Shown here one piece after another: positions 1 to 9,355 of a DNA stretch of 42,797 bases. The notes beneath the pieces are model-generated. The model saw nothing but the letters and a program-made list of their open reading frames with translations. It did no database searches and was not told the DNA's origin. Position numbers and translations under genes: made by a program. The stretch spans positions 1-42,797 of the forward strand of contig NZ_CAJXYK010000051.1 in the NCBI RefSeq assembly GCF_913063425.1. Reading direction: 5' to 3'. This DNA is from an uncultured Thiohalocapsa sp. GTDB lineage: Bacteria > Pseudomonadota > Gammaproteobacteria > Chromatiales > Chromatiaceae. The number at the start of each line of letters is the position of its first letter. Position 1 is the first letter of the stretch.

Positions 1-1875
1 GGGGGTGGCGGTGACGCCGGAGAAGCTCGCGGTGACGGTCGGCGGGGCGGCGGCCGCGATGACGGGCTCGCTCTCTGTCCCGCTGCCGCCCGCCGGAGTG
101 GCATCCGGCGGCTCCGCTGGGGTCGGCTGCGGTGCTGCCGGCGGTTGGGCGCCCAGCAGCTCCGTGAACGGCAGCCAGCGCGCCACCTGCAGGCCGGCGC
201 CGTCGCCGGCGACGCCGCCCGCCAGTGACGCGAGCGAGACGGTCTGGCTGTCCAGCTGCTGGCGCTGCAGGAGCACATAGTCGCGGGTCTTCTCCAGCCG
301 CCCGCGCAGCGCACGGATGCGGTTGTCGGTGCGCTCCATCTCCACCTGGGCGATGCGGTACTGCACCACCAGCCCGTTGGCCGCGGGCGTGGGCGGCGCC
401 GGGGGGGCGCCGTCGTGCGCGGCGAGCCAGTCGGCCCAGCCCTGCGGCGGCGGGGGATTCGGCGTGTCGTAGGGGTAGAGGTCCGGGTCGCCTGCGCCCG
501 TGTGGGCGGCGGCGATGGCCGCGCGCCGCTCGGCCTTGACGCGGTCGTAGAAGGTCGCCGGCAGCTCGGGTGCGGGCTCGGGCTCGGGCAGGTCCAGGGC
601 GCGGATCTCCGCGGCGCTGAGGTCGATGTCCTCCGCCTCCAGGAGGTGGTAAAGGCGGTCGTGCTCCCGGTGCCAGTCATGCCAAGCGGTGTGGGCGCGG
701 CGGTGGTGGCGGTGCAGGTCGTCGGCGAGGCGTGCATCGATGGCGGGCAGGTCCAGCAGGTCCGGGCGGTAATCCGCGGCGGACACGGCCAGCAGCAGGC
801 GCAGGCGCTGGCCCGCCGGCCGGCGCAGGTCGAGCGGGTCCCCCGGCAGGTGGCGGCGGATCAGGTCCGCCACCGTCGCCTCCGGCACCGGCACCATGTC
901 CACGCCGAGCTGCGCCGGCAGCCAGCGCAGCCGCGGGCGCGCCGGTGGACGCGCTGCGGCGTCCTCCAGCAGGGCGAGCGGCAGCTCGCCGGCGGCGGGG
1001 AGGACGTCGAGCCGCAGCGCCGCCTCCAGGTGCTCGCCCACCGGCGTGCCGGCGGCGATGGCCGCATCCCGCGCTGTGAACAGGGCGTCGCGGGTCTGCG
1101 CCAGCAGCACGCGGTGGCCGGCATCGGGCAGCGCCGGCCGCCGGGCTGCCGCCACGGAGACCCAGGCCAGGCGCAGGCCGAGGTCCGCAAGGCGCAGGTC
1201 GCCGGCGTCCGGGGCCGGGTCGGCGGCGCCGGCATCGACCTCGCTGGCGGGCAGGGACTCCAGCGCCAGCAGGGCCAGCAGTACCGCGTGCCCCAGGGCG
1301 TCCAGAAAGGCGCCGTCCAGCTGGCCCGCGACGAGACGGTTCTGCAGCGTGGCCGGTGCCAGGTCCGCGCGGGCGGCGTCGCTCACGGCCAGCCGGCGCA
1401 GCGCCAGGCTGCCCACGGCGACGCTGCGCAGGTCACGGGTGGGGTCCAGCTCGGTGCGCCGGCAGGGGTCGATGCCGGGCTCCGCGTCATAGGGCAGGTA
1501 GCGCCGGCGCAGCACCAGCTGGTAGACGCCGGCGGCATCCGCGGCGCCCGTGTCCCGCAGCCAGCGCTGCACCAGGGCGGCCCAGGTGTCCCGCAGCGGT
1601 CCGAAGAGCCCGAGCGCGCGGCCGTTGGCGGCCACCGCCAGGCCCGAGCGCACCCGCAGACCCTCGCCCGCCGGCGTGTCCGCGGCGGGGGGCTTCAGGT
1701 CCAGCTCCAGGCCGTGCAGGATGCCCGCGGGTCGCCCGGCGAGCAGCGGCGCGAGTCGGGCGTCCGCATAGGCCTGGAGCTGCTCGAAGGCGCGCTCCCC
1801 CATGGCCCGGCCCGGGAACAGGTGCGGGCGGGACAGGGCGCCGGCGGCGGGCTGAAACGGCGTGAGTCGGATCAT
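1..1875 (-). CDS. eCIS-associated protein with LHGL/GREL-type N-terminal module (partial, 3' end outside window)
   Basis: An uninterrupted minus-strand frame runs from the ATG at 1873-1875 to base 1, giving at least 625 residues with no stop, so the C-terminus is outside the window. It starts 14 bases after the stop of the preceding gene and is the last visible gene of the contractile injection operon. The N-terminus reads MIRLTPFQPAAGAL, followed by ILHGLELDL near residue 52, then a GLAVAANGRALGL stretch and a beta-strand-like GVYQLVLRRRY. The next two upstream genes have the same order of elements, so the three appear to share a module. Residues from about 500 on contain a charged helical segment (QVEMERTDNRIRALRGRLEK) that may form a coiled coil, then an Ala/Pro/Thr-rich part. 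I recognise no enzymatic motif. A structural role at the baseplate periphery is inferred from position only. Confidence 0.85.
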   Translation of the reverse strand, partial: MIRLTPFQPAAGALSRPHLFPGRAMGERAFEQLQAYADARLAPLLAGRPAGILHGLELDLKPPAADTPAGEGLRVRSGLAVAANGRALGLFGPLRDTWAALVQRWLRDTGAADAAGVYQLVLRRRYLPYDAEPGIDPCRRTELDPTRDLRSVAVGSLALRRLAVSDAARADLAPATLQNRLVAGQLDGAFLDALGHAVLLALLALESLPASEVDAGAADPAPDAGDLRLADLGLRLAWVSVAAARRPALPDAGHRVLLAQTRDALFTARDAAIAAGTPVGEHLEAALRLDVLPAAGELPLALLEDAAARPPARPRLRWLPAQLGVDMVPVPEATVADLIRRHLPGDPLDLRRPAGQRLRLLLAVSAADYRPDLLDLPAIDARLADDLHRHHRRAHTAWHDWHREHDRLYHLLEAEDIDLSAAEIRALDLPEPEPAPELPATFYDRVKAERRAAIAAAHTGAGDPDLYPYDTPNPPPPQGWADWLAAHDGAPPAPPTPAANGLVVQYRIAQVEMERTDNRIRALRGRLEKTRDYVLLQRQQLDSQTVSLASLAGGVAGDGAGLQVARWLPFTELLGAQPPAAPQPTPAEPPDATPAGGSGTESEPVIAAAAPPTVTASFSGVTATP

Positions 1876-1889
1876 TGGGCGTGGCCTGC

Positions 1890-3728
1890 TCAGGGCTGGT
1901 TGCGGGCGCGCTCGGTCCAGCGCTCGCGCAGGGCCGGGTCCACATCGAAGCGCGGCAGGGCCGCGGCCATGGCCGCCGCGGCATCCATGTCCGTGACCAG
2001 TCCCGCCAGCGCCTCCAGCAGCGCCCGCAGGCCGTCGCGGTTGGCCACCGCCAGCAGCGTGGGCCAGCTGAGGTCATCGTGGCGGCGCTCGATGAGGAGC
2101 AGCAGCTCGGTGACGGCGAGCACCACGTCTGCGTCCTGGTCGAAGGCCCGGCGCAGCTCCGCCAGGGCCGCGCGTGCCTGCGGCGACAGCGGCGGGCGCA
2201 GGCGCTCGAGCCGCGGCCAGTCCAGGCGCGTCAGCAGCAGCGCGTTCTCGTCGATGATGCGCTCCGGCACCGGCGTGGGCGCGTCGATGGGCAGGGCGGG
2301 TCGGCCCGGCGGTGTCACGGGCTCGCCGGGGCGGATGGGCGTGTCGCCGGGGTCCGGCCGGCCGGGCGGCCGGATGATCGGATCGGCATCGCGCGGCGGG
2401 GGCTGGTCGGGTGCCGGCTGGTCGGGAGGGGGCAGGCTGCTGCCGCGCGCCAGCACGATGCCGCTGACGGCGGTTTCCGCGGTGCGGGTGGGCCGGCGCA
2501 CCCAGCGCAGGCCGCCCTCGGGCACCCGCGCCCAGATGGCGGCCCAGGTGCCCTGGTCCAGGTCCAGCCGGTGGCGTGCCGGCAGCGGGCGCAGGCGCAG
2601 CATGAGCGGGTCCAGCCGGGCCAGCGGCGGCGGGTCCGTGTTCGCGGGGACGGACTCCAGCGCCCGGGCGAATTGCCCGTAGTCCGCATCCCCGAGCGGC
2701 GCCAGCACGATGATGTCCACACCGGCCTCGGGCCGGTCCAGTGGCAGCGGCGGCAGGGGCATGGACTCGCGCAGGGTCAGCGCCAGGTCGCCCTCGCGGA
2801 TGGGGGCGACCCAGACATCGAAGCCCTCCGGAAAGAACCCCTGGCGGCCCTGCACCGGGTCGAAGGCGTCCTTGGGCGCGCTGCCGGCGGGCGGCAGCAG
2901 CGGGAAGTACTCCGCGGCCGGGAAGTCGCCGCCGAGACCGCCGGCGCGGCGCTCCGCCAGCACGTCCGCGAGCAGGGCCTCCCAGCGTCGTGACAGGTCG
3001 TGCTGCAGGTCGTCCGGGTCCGGCAGGGCGCGGGCCGGGGTGCGCAGCAGCTCGGGGTCCAGCCATTGCGGGCGGTCGTCGGCGATGGCGAGCACGCCGA
3101 GCGGCAGGCCGTCCTCGGGCAGGGTGGCCGTGGGCAGGTCGCCCCGGGCCTCCCGGGCCATGACCTCGGCACGCACGGCGAGCCGCCGGCCCAGCGGCGA
3201 GACGCCGGTGAGCGGTGCGAGCCCGAGGGTCATGCCCTCCACCATCACGGCATAGTCGCCGGTGCGCGGCGCGGCCAGGTCGCGCGGGAAGACCTCGGCG
3301 CGCCCGTTGCCCTGCTCGGCATACTGGAGCACCAGGGCGTAGAGCCCCCGCGGCAGCCGGGAATAGCTGCCGCCGTTCTGCCCGGCGATGGCCGCGCGGT
3401 CGCCCAGGTCCGCGGTGATCTCAGCGGTCAGCTCCAGCACCCGCCCGGCGCCGGTGACGCCGAGCCCCGGACCCACGCGCACCACGCCCGTGCCGCTGTC
3501 CAGTGTCGCCGCGAGCCCCCGCAGCACGCCGGGGCCGATGACCCGGCCGAATTCCCGCAGGCGCCGGTCCAGGTAGAGCTGGTCGCGGGTCAGGTCGTCC
3601 GCCGTCAGCAGGCGGCCGTCGAAGTAGTTGCTGCGGGTGAGCCGCGGGTCCAGGTCGGCGCTGCCCTGCTGCGCCCGGGCGGCGAGCCCGGCGCTGCCGA
3701 GGGGGACGAAGGCGGGCGTGGTGCTCAT
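1890..3728 (-). CDS. eCIS-associated structural protein with shared N-terminal module and Pro-rich linker
   Basis: This is a 612-residue protein. The N-terminal part carries NYFDGRLLTADDLTRDQLYL followed by VIGPGVLRGL (about residues 34-72), then VGPGLGVTGAGRVLEL and GLYALVLQY. This order of elements is also seen in the genes on both sides and recalls uncharacterised proteins commonly found next to tail-like particle baseplate genes. Residues about 430-485 form a Pro/Asp/Arg-rich linker, and the rest is helical and Leu/Ala/Arg-rich. No catalytic motif is visible. It lies 17 bases after the stop of the 294-residue protein and 14 bases before the next gene, so it is almost certainly co-transcribed. 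I infer a baseplate-edge or fibre-attachment role. A soluble scaffold is equally possible. Confidence 0.88.
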   Translation of the reverse strand: MSTTPAFVPLGSAGLAARAQQGSADLDPRLTRSNYFDGRLLTADDLTRDQLYLDRRLREFGRVIGPGVLRGLAATLDSGTGVVRVGPGLGVTGAGRVLELTAEITADLGDRAAIAGQNGGSYSRLPRGLYALVLQYAEQGNGRAEVFPRDLAAPRTGDYAVMVEGMTLGLAPLTGVSPLGRRLAVRAEVMAREARGDLPTATLPEDGLPLGVLAIADDRPQWLDPELLRTPARALPDPDDLQHDLSRRWEALLADVLAERRAGGLGGDFPAAEYFPLLPPAGSAPKDAFDPVQGRQGFFPEGFDVWVAPIREGDLALTLRESMPLPPLPLDRPEAGVDIIVLAPLGDADYGQFARALESVPANTDPPPLARLDPLMLRLRPLPARHRLDLDQGTWAAIWARVPEGGLRWVRRPTRTAETAVSGIVLARGSSLPPPDQPAPDQPPPRDADPIIRPPGRPDPGDTPIRPGEPVTPPGRPALPIDAPTPVPERIIDENALLLTRLDWPRLERLRPPLSPQARAALAELRRAFDQDADVVLAVTELLLLIERRHDDLSWPTLLAVANRDGLRALLEALAGLVTDMDAAAAMAAALPRFDVDPALRERWTERARNQP

Positions 3729-3745
3729 GGATGATTCTCCGTGGA

Positions 3746-4630
3746 TCAGCCTTGCATCAACTCGACCAATTGGGATGCGGTGGTGATGAAGGGCCGGATC
3801 AGGTTGTCGACGCTGACCCGGGCCGGGTTGATGACGATGGCGTCGGGGTCCGGCGCCTGGATGCTGAGCCGGGCGAGCGGGATGGCGGCGGCCCCGGCGA
3901 GGTCTGCGGGCGTGGGCGCCGGCGTGGCGTCGTCATCGAACAGGTGCAGCAGCCGGGCGTGCAGCATGAGCTGGGCCGCCTCGGCCGGTGAGCCCGCGGC
4001 GGCATTGACAGCGGCCTGCTCTTCGGCGCTCAGCGCCGGCGGGGCCGGGTGCCGCGGCCAGGGGCGGTAGCCCGCCTCGGCGTCGGCCGGCGGCTCCGGC
4101 GCCAGTATCAGTGCCACGCTGTCGGCGATACGGCTCGGCTGCACCGCGTCGGTGGACAGGTTCAGCTTGCGCGCCAGCACCGGCTGCGCGGCCGTCGGGC
4201 AGTCCTGGTAGCGGGCGTGCAGCAGCAGCCGCAGGGTGTCGCCGTCGCGGCCCTCGGCCAGGTCCGTCGGCGACTGGGCCTCGAGCCAGGCGCGCAGGTC
4301 CAGGCAATGGGTCTCGGTGACCATGAGCTCCCGCCCGAGGCCGTCGATGCCGACCCCGGGACCCACCAGCACCCGGGTCAGCATGTCGTCGTCCGGGGTC
4401 TCGGTCTCCGCCGGGTCCAGCCAGACGCGCAGCCCCGCCAGGGTGCCGGCGCCGTGCAGCCAGTACTGCTGGCGGGTGAGCCGGCGGCGGTGATAGGCCT
4501 GCTCGGCGCGGGTGGCCTCCAGGCCCAGCAGCATGCCGGCCTCGTAGGCGACCCGGGCCAGGGGCTCGTCCAGGGCCGCGTCGGCGCGCAGCGTGGCCTC
4601 GTCGCCGCTGCCCCAATCCGTGCTGCTCAT
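3746..4630 (-). CDS. eCIS-associated protein, short member of the shared-module group
   Basis: The 294-residue product begins MSSTDWGSGDEATL. It contains GMLLGLEATRAEQAYHRRRL, then WLHGAGTLAGLRVWLDP (about residues 32-73), then VGPGVGIDGLGRELMV and TLRLLLHARYQ. The same series of elements occurs in the two downstream genes, and this is the shortest of the three, so it may be close to the minimal module. The C-terminal third carries an acidic patch and the closing segment RPFITTASQLVELMQG. It lies 26 bases after the tail-protein-I-like gene. Function is unknown. Position in a baseplate gene block and the shared module suggest a particle component. Confidence 0.87.
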   Translation of the reverse strand: MSSTDWGSGDEATLRADAALDEPLARVAYEAGMLLGLEATRAEQAYHRRRLTRQQYWLHGAGTLAGLRVWLDPAETETPDDDMLTRVLVGPGVGIDGLGRELMVTETHCLDLRAWLEAQSPTDLAEGRDGDTLRLLLHARYQDCPTAAQPVLARKLNLSTDAVQPSRIADSVALILAPEPPADAEAGYRPWPRHPAPPALSAEEQAAVNAAAGSPAEAAQLMLHARLLHLFDDDATPAPTPADLAGAAAIPLARLSIQAPDPDAIVINPARVSVDNLIRPFITTASQLVELMQG

Positions 4631-4656
4631 GACTCAGGAACCTCCGGTGCCGGCGC

Positions 4657-7086
4657 TCATGCCCCCGGCCCCCGTTGCAGGTGAATGGGTGACAGGGCCG
4701 GCGCGTTGGCGAGCACGCCCTCGCGGCCGATCCAGGTGTCGTCGAGGCGCACCCGGCGTGCCGGCGGGCCATGCTCGACGAAGCTGTCCACCGCCAGCAG
4801 CGGCGCCAGTCCGAGCACGAAGGGGTGCTCCGTGGGCACGATGCGCCACTGCACCCGCGCCGGCATCTCGGCGGCCAGGCAGTCGCGCACCTGCTGCTCC
4901 TGTGCCCGCGCCGGGCCGTGCAGCAGCACGCTGACGCGGTGGGCGTAGTGCTCGAAGAACGCGGCGACGGCGGCCTGCTCGTCCAGCTCCGCCACCTCCG
5001 GGGCGAACAGCGCCAGCACCTCCGGCACCTCGGCGGGCGCCGGCGCCTCGGCGAGGAAGAGCGCGTCGCCGACGATGCTGTTGGCATTGGCGCCGGTGCC
5101 GAGGGTGAGCGGATGGTCGGCGTCGTCCAGGTCGAGTCCCAGCACCGTGGCCATGGTGCGCCGCAGCCGGAAGTTCTCCACCACCACCACCTCGCCCCGA
5201 CCGACGCCGCCGTCGGTGGCGATGTCGAGGGCCAGCTGCACGCCGGCGAGGGTGCCGCGGCGGCGCTGGATCTCCGTGCCCGCGGCGAGCTGGCGGCGTT
5301 GGCGCTGCTCCGGCCAGGCCGCCGGCAGGTCCAGACCGAGGCTGGCGGCGAGCCGGCCAATCTGCGCCGCCGGCATGCTCGCCGGGTGCAGGTTGGCCTC
5401 CGCCGCCTTGATGCGGCCCTCGATGGGGGTGAGCACGCCCTCAAAGGCGGCGAGCAGGCGCTCGCGCAGGTCGGCGCCGTTGGCGGGTGTGCCCGGGCCA
5501 GCCTCCATGTCCGGCGCCGCCTGTTGCCGGAACAGCTCCGGCAGGTAGGCCTCCTGGTAGGAGAAGCGCGGGGCATAGACGCGGATGGCATGCACCGCCG
5601 GCGTGCGGCGCCCGTCGCTGGTGAGCACCAGGCGCAGCTGCAGGAAGCGCCCGCGCAGCTCGCGCACGGCACCCTGGCGGCGCTGCAGCAGCAGCTCGAA
5701 GAGTCCGGCCTCGCCCGGCACCGGCTCGATGAGGGGCCGGGTCGCCGGCAGCTCGGTGCCGAGGGGGCTCCACTGCAGGGCCGGCTGCTCGATGAAGGGC
5801 AGGGCCGTGCGCGTGTCCGGCTCGTCGAAGGCGCGGGCGTAGAGGCGCAGTCCGCAGCCGGGCGGGATACAGCCCTCCAGGTAGAGCCGGTGCCAGAGGT
5901 TGCCGGCGGCGCCCGAGTCCAGTCCGGTGTCGCCTTCTCCCAGCAGCAGCGTCGCCCGCGCCGCCCGCGGGTAGACGGGGCGCGGCAGCGCCAGCAGCAC
6001 CGGCGTGGCGGGGCGGGCGTCGGTGGCGCCGGCCGGCTCCGGGCGCGCGGCATAGCGCAGCCGGCCATCCACACCGCCGACGAAGCGCGCCCCGACGGCG
6101 TGGCGCAGCGGATGGCGCTCGCCGAGCAGGCGGGCATCGCTCACTGGGCCGGCCGCCGGGCGCTCCGGCGGCAGCTCCCAGACCGGGCAGTCCCGGTGGC
6201 GCCGGGCGCTCGGTGCAGCAGGCTCGGCGGGTGCATCCGGTGCCGGCGGCAGGGTGGCGAGGCGAGCGCCGGGCAGCAGGCCCAGGTCGGTGCAGAAGGG
6301 TGCATCGGTGAGTGCGAATGCCTCCCAGGGCGCGTCCGCGTCCTGATCCCGGCGCCGGCGCAGGATGGCCTGGCTGTCGCCGTCGTGGGCGAGCACGAAG
6401 AGCCCCCCGTCGCCGATGGCCAGGGCCAGCGGTGCCCAGCTCCCCGGCAGGTCCTGGGACCAGGCCAGCCGCAGCGGGTCCGGATTCACGACCAGCGGCT
6501 CGAAGCGCCCGGGCTGGGGCGCATAGGGCTGCGGCAGGGGGCCACCTGTCAGGCGCAGCAGGGCGGCGTCGCTGAGCGCCCAGACAGCGCCGTCCGGGTC
6601 CAGAGCGGCCCGGCGCAGCGGTGCCGCAAGCTCGACGGTGGCCTGCCGGCGCCGGCGCAGGTCGAGAAGCAGCAGGCCGTGGGCGTCGGCGCCGTCGCTG
6701 TAGGGCGCCGCGAGCCGCACCGTGCGCTCGGGCCCCTCCGCCCCCACGGCGCCGATGGCGAGATCCGTGAACACCCCGGCGGGGGCGGTGACCGGCGCCA
6801 GGGCGTCATCGGTGAGCGGTGCCCAGGCGCCGCCGGCGGGCGCCACCTCGATGCCGGTGCCGTCGGTGCTCAGGCGGCCGAGCTGGCCGAAGCCGTCGCG
6901 CACCAGCGGTGCGGCATCGCGCCAGCGTTGCAGCGCCTCCGCCGCCGGCAGGCCCGGCAGGTTGAGCACCTGCGCCTGCGCCAGCACCAGCGCCCGGCGC
7001 CCGGCGTCCCAGCGCAGGCGCGTGGAGCGGTGGGCCAGCTCGTGGGGCTCGCGCAGCAGGAAAAAGGCTGTGCCGTTGATGTCCAT
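4657..7086 (-). CDS. Phage tail protein I-like baseplate protein with large N-terminal extension
   Basis: This is an 809-residue protein. Residues about 505-625 match the tail-protein-I type of baseplate protein: YLPELFRQ, then RERLLAAFEGVLTPIEGRI, a LGLDLPAAWPE segment and RRRGTLAGVQLALDI. Such domains are known in contractile tails and eCIS (Afp12-type position) and help join the baseplate to fibres. The first 400 or so residues are unusual. They hold repeated beta-rich units (for example LLLLDLRRRRQATVEL, GAVWALSDAALLRLTGG, PLALAIGDGGLFVLAHDGD) that look like beta-propeller blades, followed by a His/Cys-containing linker. It starts 25 bases after the baseplate J gene. The propeller is my reading of the repeat pattern and not a confirmed fold. 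Confidence 0.9.
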   Translation of the reverse strand: MDINGTAFFLLREPHELAHRSTRLRWDAGRRALVLAQAQVLNLPGLPAAEALQRWRDAAPLVRDGFGQLGRLSTDGTGIEVAPAGGAWAPLTDDALAPVTAPAGVFTDLAIGAVGAEGPERTVRLAAPYSDGADAHGLLLLDLRRRRQATVELAAPLRRAALDPDGAVWALSDAALLRLTGGPLPQPYAPQPGRFEPLVVNPDPLRLAWSQDLPGSWAPLALAIGDGGLFVLAHDGDSQAILRRRRDQDADAPWEAFALTDAPFCTDLGLLPGARLATLPPAPDAPAEPAAPSARRHRDCPVWELPPERPAAGPVSDARLLGERHPLRHAVGARFVGGVDGRLRYAARPEPAGATDARPATPVLLALPRPVYPRAARATLLLGEGDTGLDSGAAGNLWHRLYLEGCIPPGCGLRLYARAFDEPDTRTALPFIEQPALQWSPLGTELPATRPLIEPVPGEAGLFELLLQRRQGAVRELRGRFLQLRLVLTSDGRRTPAVHAIRVYAPRFSYQEAYLPELFRQQAAPDMEAGPGTPANGADLRERLLAAFEGVLTPIEGRIKAAEANLHPASMPAAQIGRLAASLGLDLPAAWPEQRQRRQLAAGTEIQRRRGTLAGVQLALDIATDGGVGRGEVVVVENFRLRRTMATVLGLDLDDADHPLTLGTGANANSIVGDALFLAEAPAPAEVPEVLALFAPEVAELDEQAAVAAFFEHYAHRVSVLLHGPARAQEQQVRDCLAAEMPARVQWRIVPTEHPFVLGLAPLLAVDSFVEHGPPARRVRLDDTWIGREGVLANAPALSPIHLQRGPGA

Positions 7087-7111
7087 GGGATGTTGCGAAA
7101 TCGGCTTGCCG

Positions 7112-9316
7112 TCAGCACAGGTCCGGGATCACGGGCGCGGGCACGCCGTTGTCGTCGCCGCCCGCGGGCAGCTCGCCCAGCCCCGCGGGCAGGGTCGGGT
7201 CGGCGCTGCCGCTTCGTACCTGCACACCGAGCAGGTCCGGCACCTGGTAGTCCTGCAGGATCAGCTCGCCACCGGCCACCGCCCGCCAGGGGCCGGCGTT
7301 GGGGCCGGCCTCGGACGGCCCGCGGGCGAAGAGCACCAGCTTGTTCACGGCGCGCACGCCCGGCACCCGGGCCACCTGCACGCCGGCCTCCGCCGCGCGC
7401 ACATCGCCGCCGAGGCCCCAGCCGGTGCCGTCGGCGCCGCCGGGGGCGAGGGGCCAGAGCCAGGCGGCGAGCGTCTCGCGCACGGCGCGCAGGGTGGCCT
7501 CCTCGGTGGCGGCGTCCGCCACGTCCACGGCGACGCCGACGGCGAGCTGGACATACTCCGGGCTCAGCACATAGAGCTCGGTGCCGACGGTGACGCGCGC
7601 CAGCAGATGGTCGAAGACATCCCGCAGCAGCCCGGGCGTGGGCCTGGGCGCGGCGGCCACCGCGGGCACGGGGCCGGGCGGCACCACAAAGACGCTCACC
7701 ACCCCGGGCACCTCCCGGCGCAGACTGCGGATGCTGGTGCCGGGCAGCAGGCCCGGGCGCACCTCGGCGCGGGCCACGGGGCTCACCGGGTTGCCCTCCG
7801 CCAGCAGCCGGAAGTCCTCCGCGGTGACGGCGCGGTTGCGGTGGGCGAGGAACTGCGGGATGCGCCGCTCGGCGCGGGCGATGTCCTCGGCGTCCACGCC
7901 GCCGCTGAGGGCGCGCTCCTGGCGCACCCGCAGGCCCGGGTCGGCGGCGACGGCGTCCAGGCTGTCGGCGGGCAGGTTGGAGGCGGCACCCCCGCCGTGG
8001 CGGTAGCGGGCGGCGCGGATGCGCTTGCCGGCGAGCGGCCGGCGCCCGTTGATGCCGTCGCCGAAGTGCACCCGTCCGGCGCGGGCGTCCAGCCGGTACA
8101 CCTGGGCCCTGTCCGGCTGGCCGTAGAGGATGTCCACGGGCGTCCAGTCCTCCCAGCGGCCGGTGTCCTCCACCTGCAGCACCAGGGTGGCCGGGTCCAG
8201 GTCCAGGTCCGGCAGGTCCAGCACCTGGTCCGGCTGGCCGGTGCCGATGCCGAGCATCAGGTCCTCGCGCAGGCCCTGGGCGCTGACGGCGACGGCGTTG
8301 ATGCCGAGCCAGCCGAGCGGCAAGTCGGGCTCGGTGGCGCAGGAAAGCCTGAGCCAGAGCGCCACCCGCGCCGGCTCCACGCCCTCCGGCAGCTCGGGTG
8401 GACGGTCCCCCACGCCCGCCTCCAGCGGGTCGGCCACGGCCAGGTCCTGCATCAGCGCCGTGTTGCGGGGCAGGCGCAGGCGCACCACGCCGGCGCGGCG
8501 GGCGCCGCCGGAGCTGTCCGCGGCCACCTCCAGCGGCAGCGGGCGGATGCGCTCGATGCCGGCGCTGTCGGTCTCGCGCACCAGAAGCTCCCAGGTGAGC
8601 GGGCGGTCGGGCAGCTCGGTGGCGAGGCCATCGGCGTCGGTGTTGGTCTCCACGGGCGGCGTCAGGCCGATGTTGAGCACCCGCCCGGCCAGGTCTGTGC
8701 GCAGCGCGTCCATGCTGCCGCCGGCGCTGCGGGGCAGGGCCAGGGCCAGGTAGTAGTGGTGATCCAGGCTGCCGGCCAGCGACAGGCCCTCCTCGGCCGG
8801 CACGAAGTGGCGGGGGCGGAACGCCTGGGGCACCACGTCGGCGGCCAGGCCGTGCTGGTCGCGCAGGTCCTCCAGGGTGTAGCCGAGGGTCTCGAGCAGG
8901 TCCGGCGCCAGGGCCTCTTTGATGACCGGGTGCAGGGCGAGGGGCAGGGGCGTCACCTCGCCCAGGGTGATGCAGTCCGTGCCGGCGCCGGAGACGGTGC
9001 TCTCAGCCGGCAGCAGGGGCTGCACACTGTGGCTGCGCTTGGGCGGGTCGATGCACACCAGGCCCTGCGCCGGGCGTGCGGCGCGGATGGGCACCTGGAG
9101 CAGGTTCAGGATGATCCGCCGCTGGCGCTCGGGGATGGCGTTGGCGCGGAAGAGGATGGTCTCAGTGAGCCACGCGAAGACATCCGTCAGCGCATACAGG
9201 GGGTCGCCGGGGGCGATCTGCGTCAGCTCCGGCAGGTGCCCGGCGAGCCGCTGGCGGGCCTCGGCGACGAGGTCCTCGAAGCGGCGGTCGTCCAGATTGG
9301 GCACGGGCAGGGGCAT
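7112..9316 (-). CDS. Baseplate J-like protein (gp6/Afp11-type)
   Basis: This 734-residue protein begins MPLPVPNLDDRRFEDLVAEA, the usual opening of eCIS and tail baseplate J proteins (function known for the family: it forms the baseplate ring that surrounds hub and spike and is the platform for the sheath trigger). A mid-protein signature, GGVDAEDIARAERRIPQFL followed by HRNRAVTAEDFRLLAEG (about residues 470-515), is typical of Baseplate_J. The 734 residues are long compared with classical phage J proteins but ordinary for eCIS versions. It follows gp25 and precedes the tail-protein-I-like gene, the conserved order in these loci. Start codon is the ATG at 9314-9316. Confidence 0.94.
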   Translation of the reverse strand: MPLPVPNLDDRRFEDLVAEARQRLAGHLPELTQIAPGDPLYALTDVFAWLTETILFRANAIPERQRRIILNLLQVPIRAARPAQGLVCIDPPKRSHSVQPLLPAESTVSGAGTDCITLGEVTPLPLALHPVIKEALAPDLLETLGYTLEDLRDQHGLAADVVPQAFRPRHFVPAEEGLSLAGSLDHHYYLALALPRSAGGSMDALRTDLAGRVLNIGLTPPVETNTDADGLATELPDRPLTWELLVRETDSAGIERIRPLPLEVAADSSGGARRAGVVRLRLPRNTALMQDLAVADPLEAGVGDRPPELPEGVEPARVALWLRLSCATEPDLPLGWLGINAVAVSAQGLREDLMLGIGTGQPDQVLDLPDLDLDPATLVLQVEDTGRWEDWTPVDILYGQPDRAQVYRLDARAGRVHFGDGINGRRPLAGKRIRAARYRHGGGAASNLPADSLDAVAADPGLRVRQERALSGGVDAEDIARAERRIPQFLAHRNRAVTAEDFRLLAEGNPVSPVARAEVRPGLLPGTSIRSLRREVPGVVSVFVVPPGPVPAVAAAPRPTPGLLRDVFDHLLARVTVGTELYVLSPEYVQLAVGVAVDVADAATEEATLRAVRETLAAWLWPLAPGGADGTGWGLGGDVRAAEAGVQVARVPGVRAVNKLVLFARGPSEAGPNAGPWRAVAGGELILQDYQVPDLLGVQVRSGSADPTLPAGLGELPAGGDDNGVPAPVIPDLC

Positions 9317-9355
9317 GTGCTTGGGCTCCGTTGCGCGGGGGTGGTCCGATGGCCG

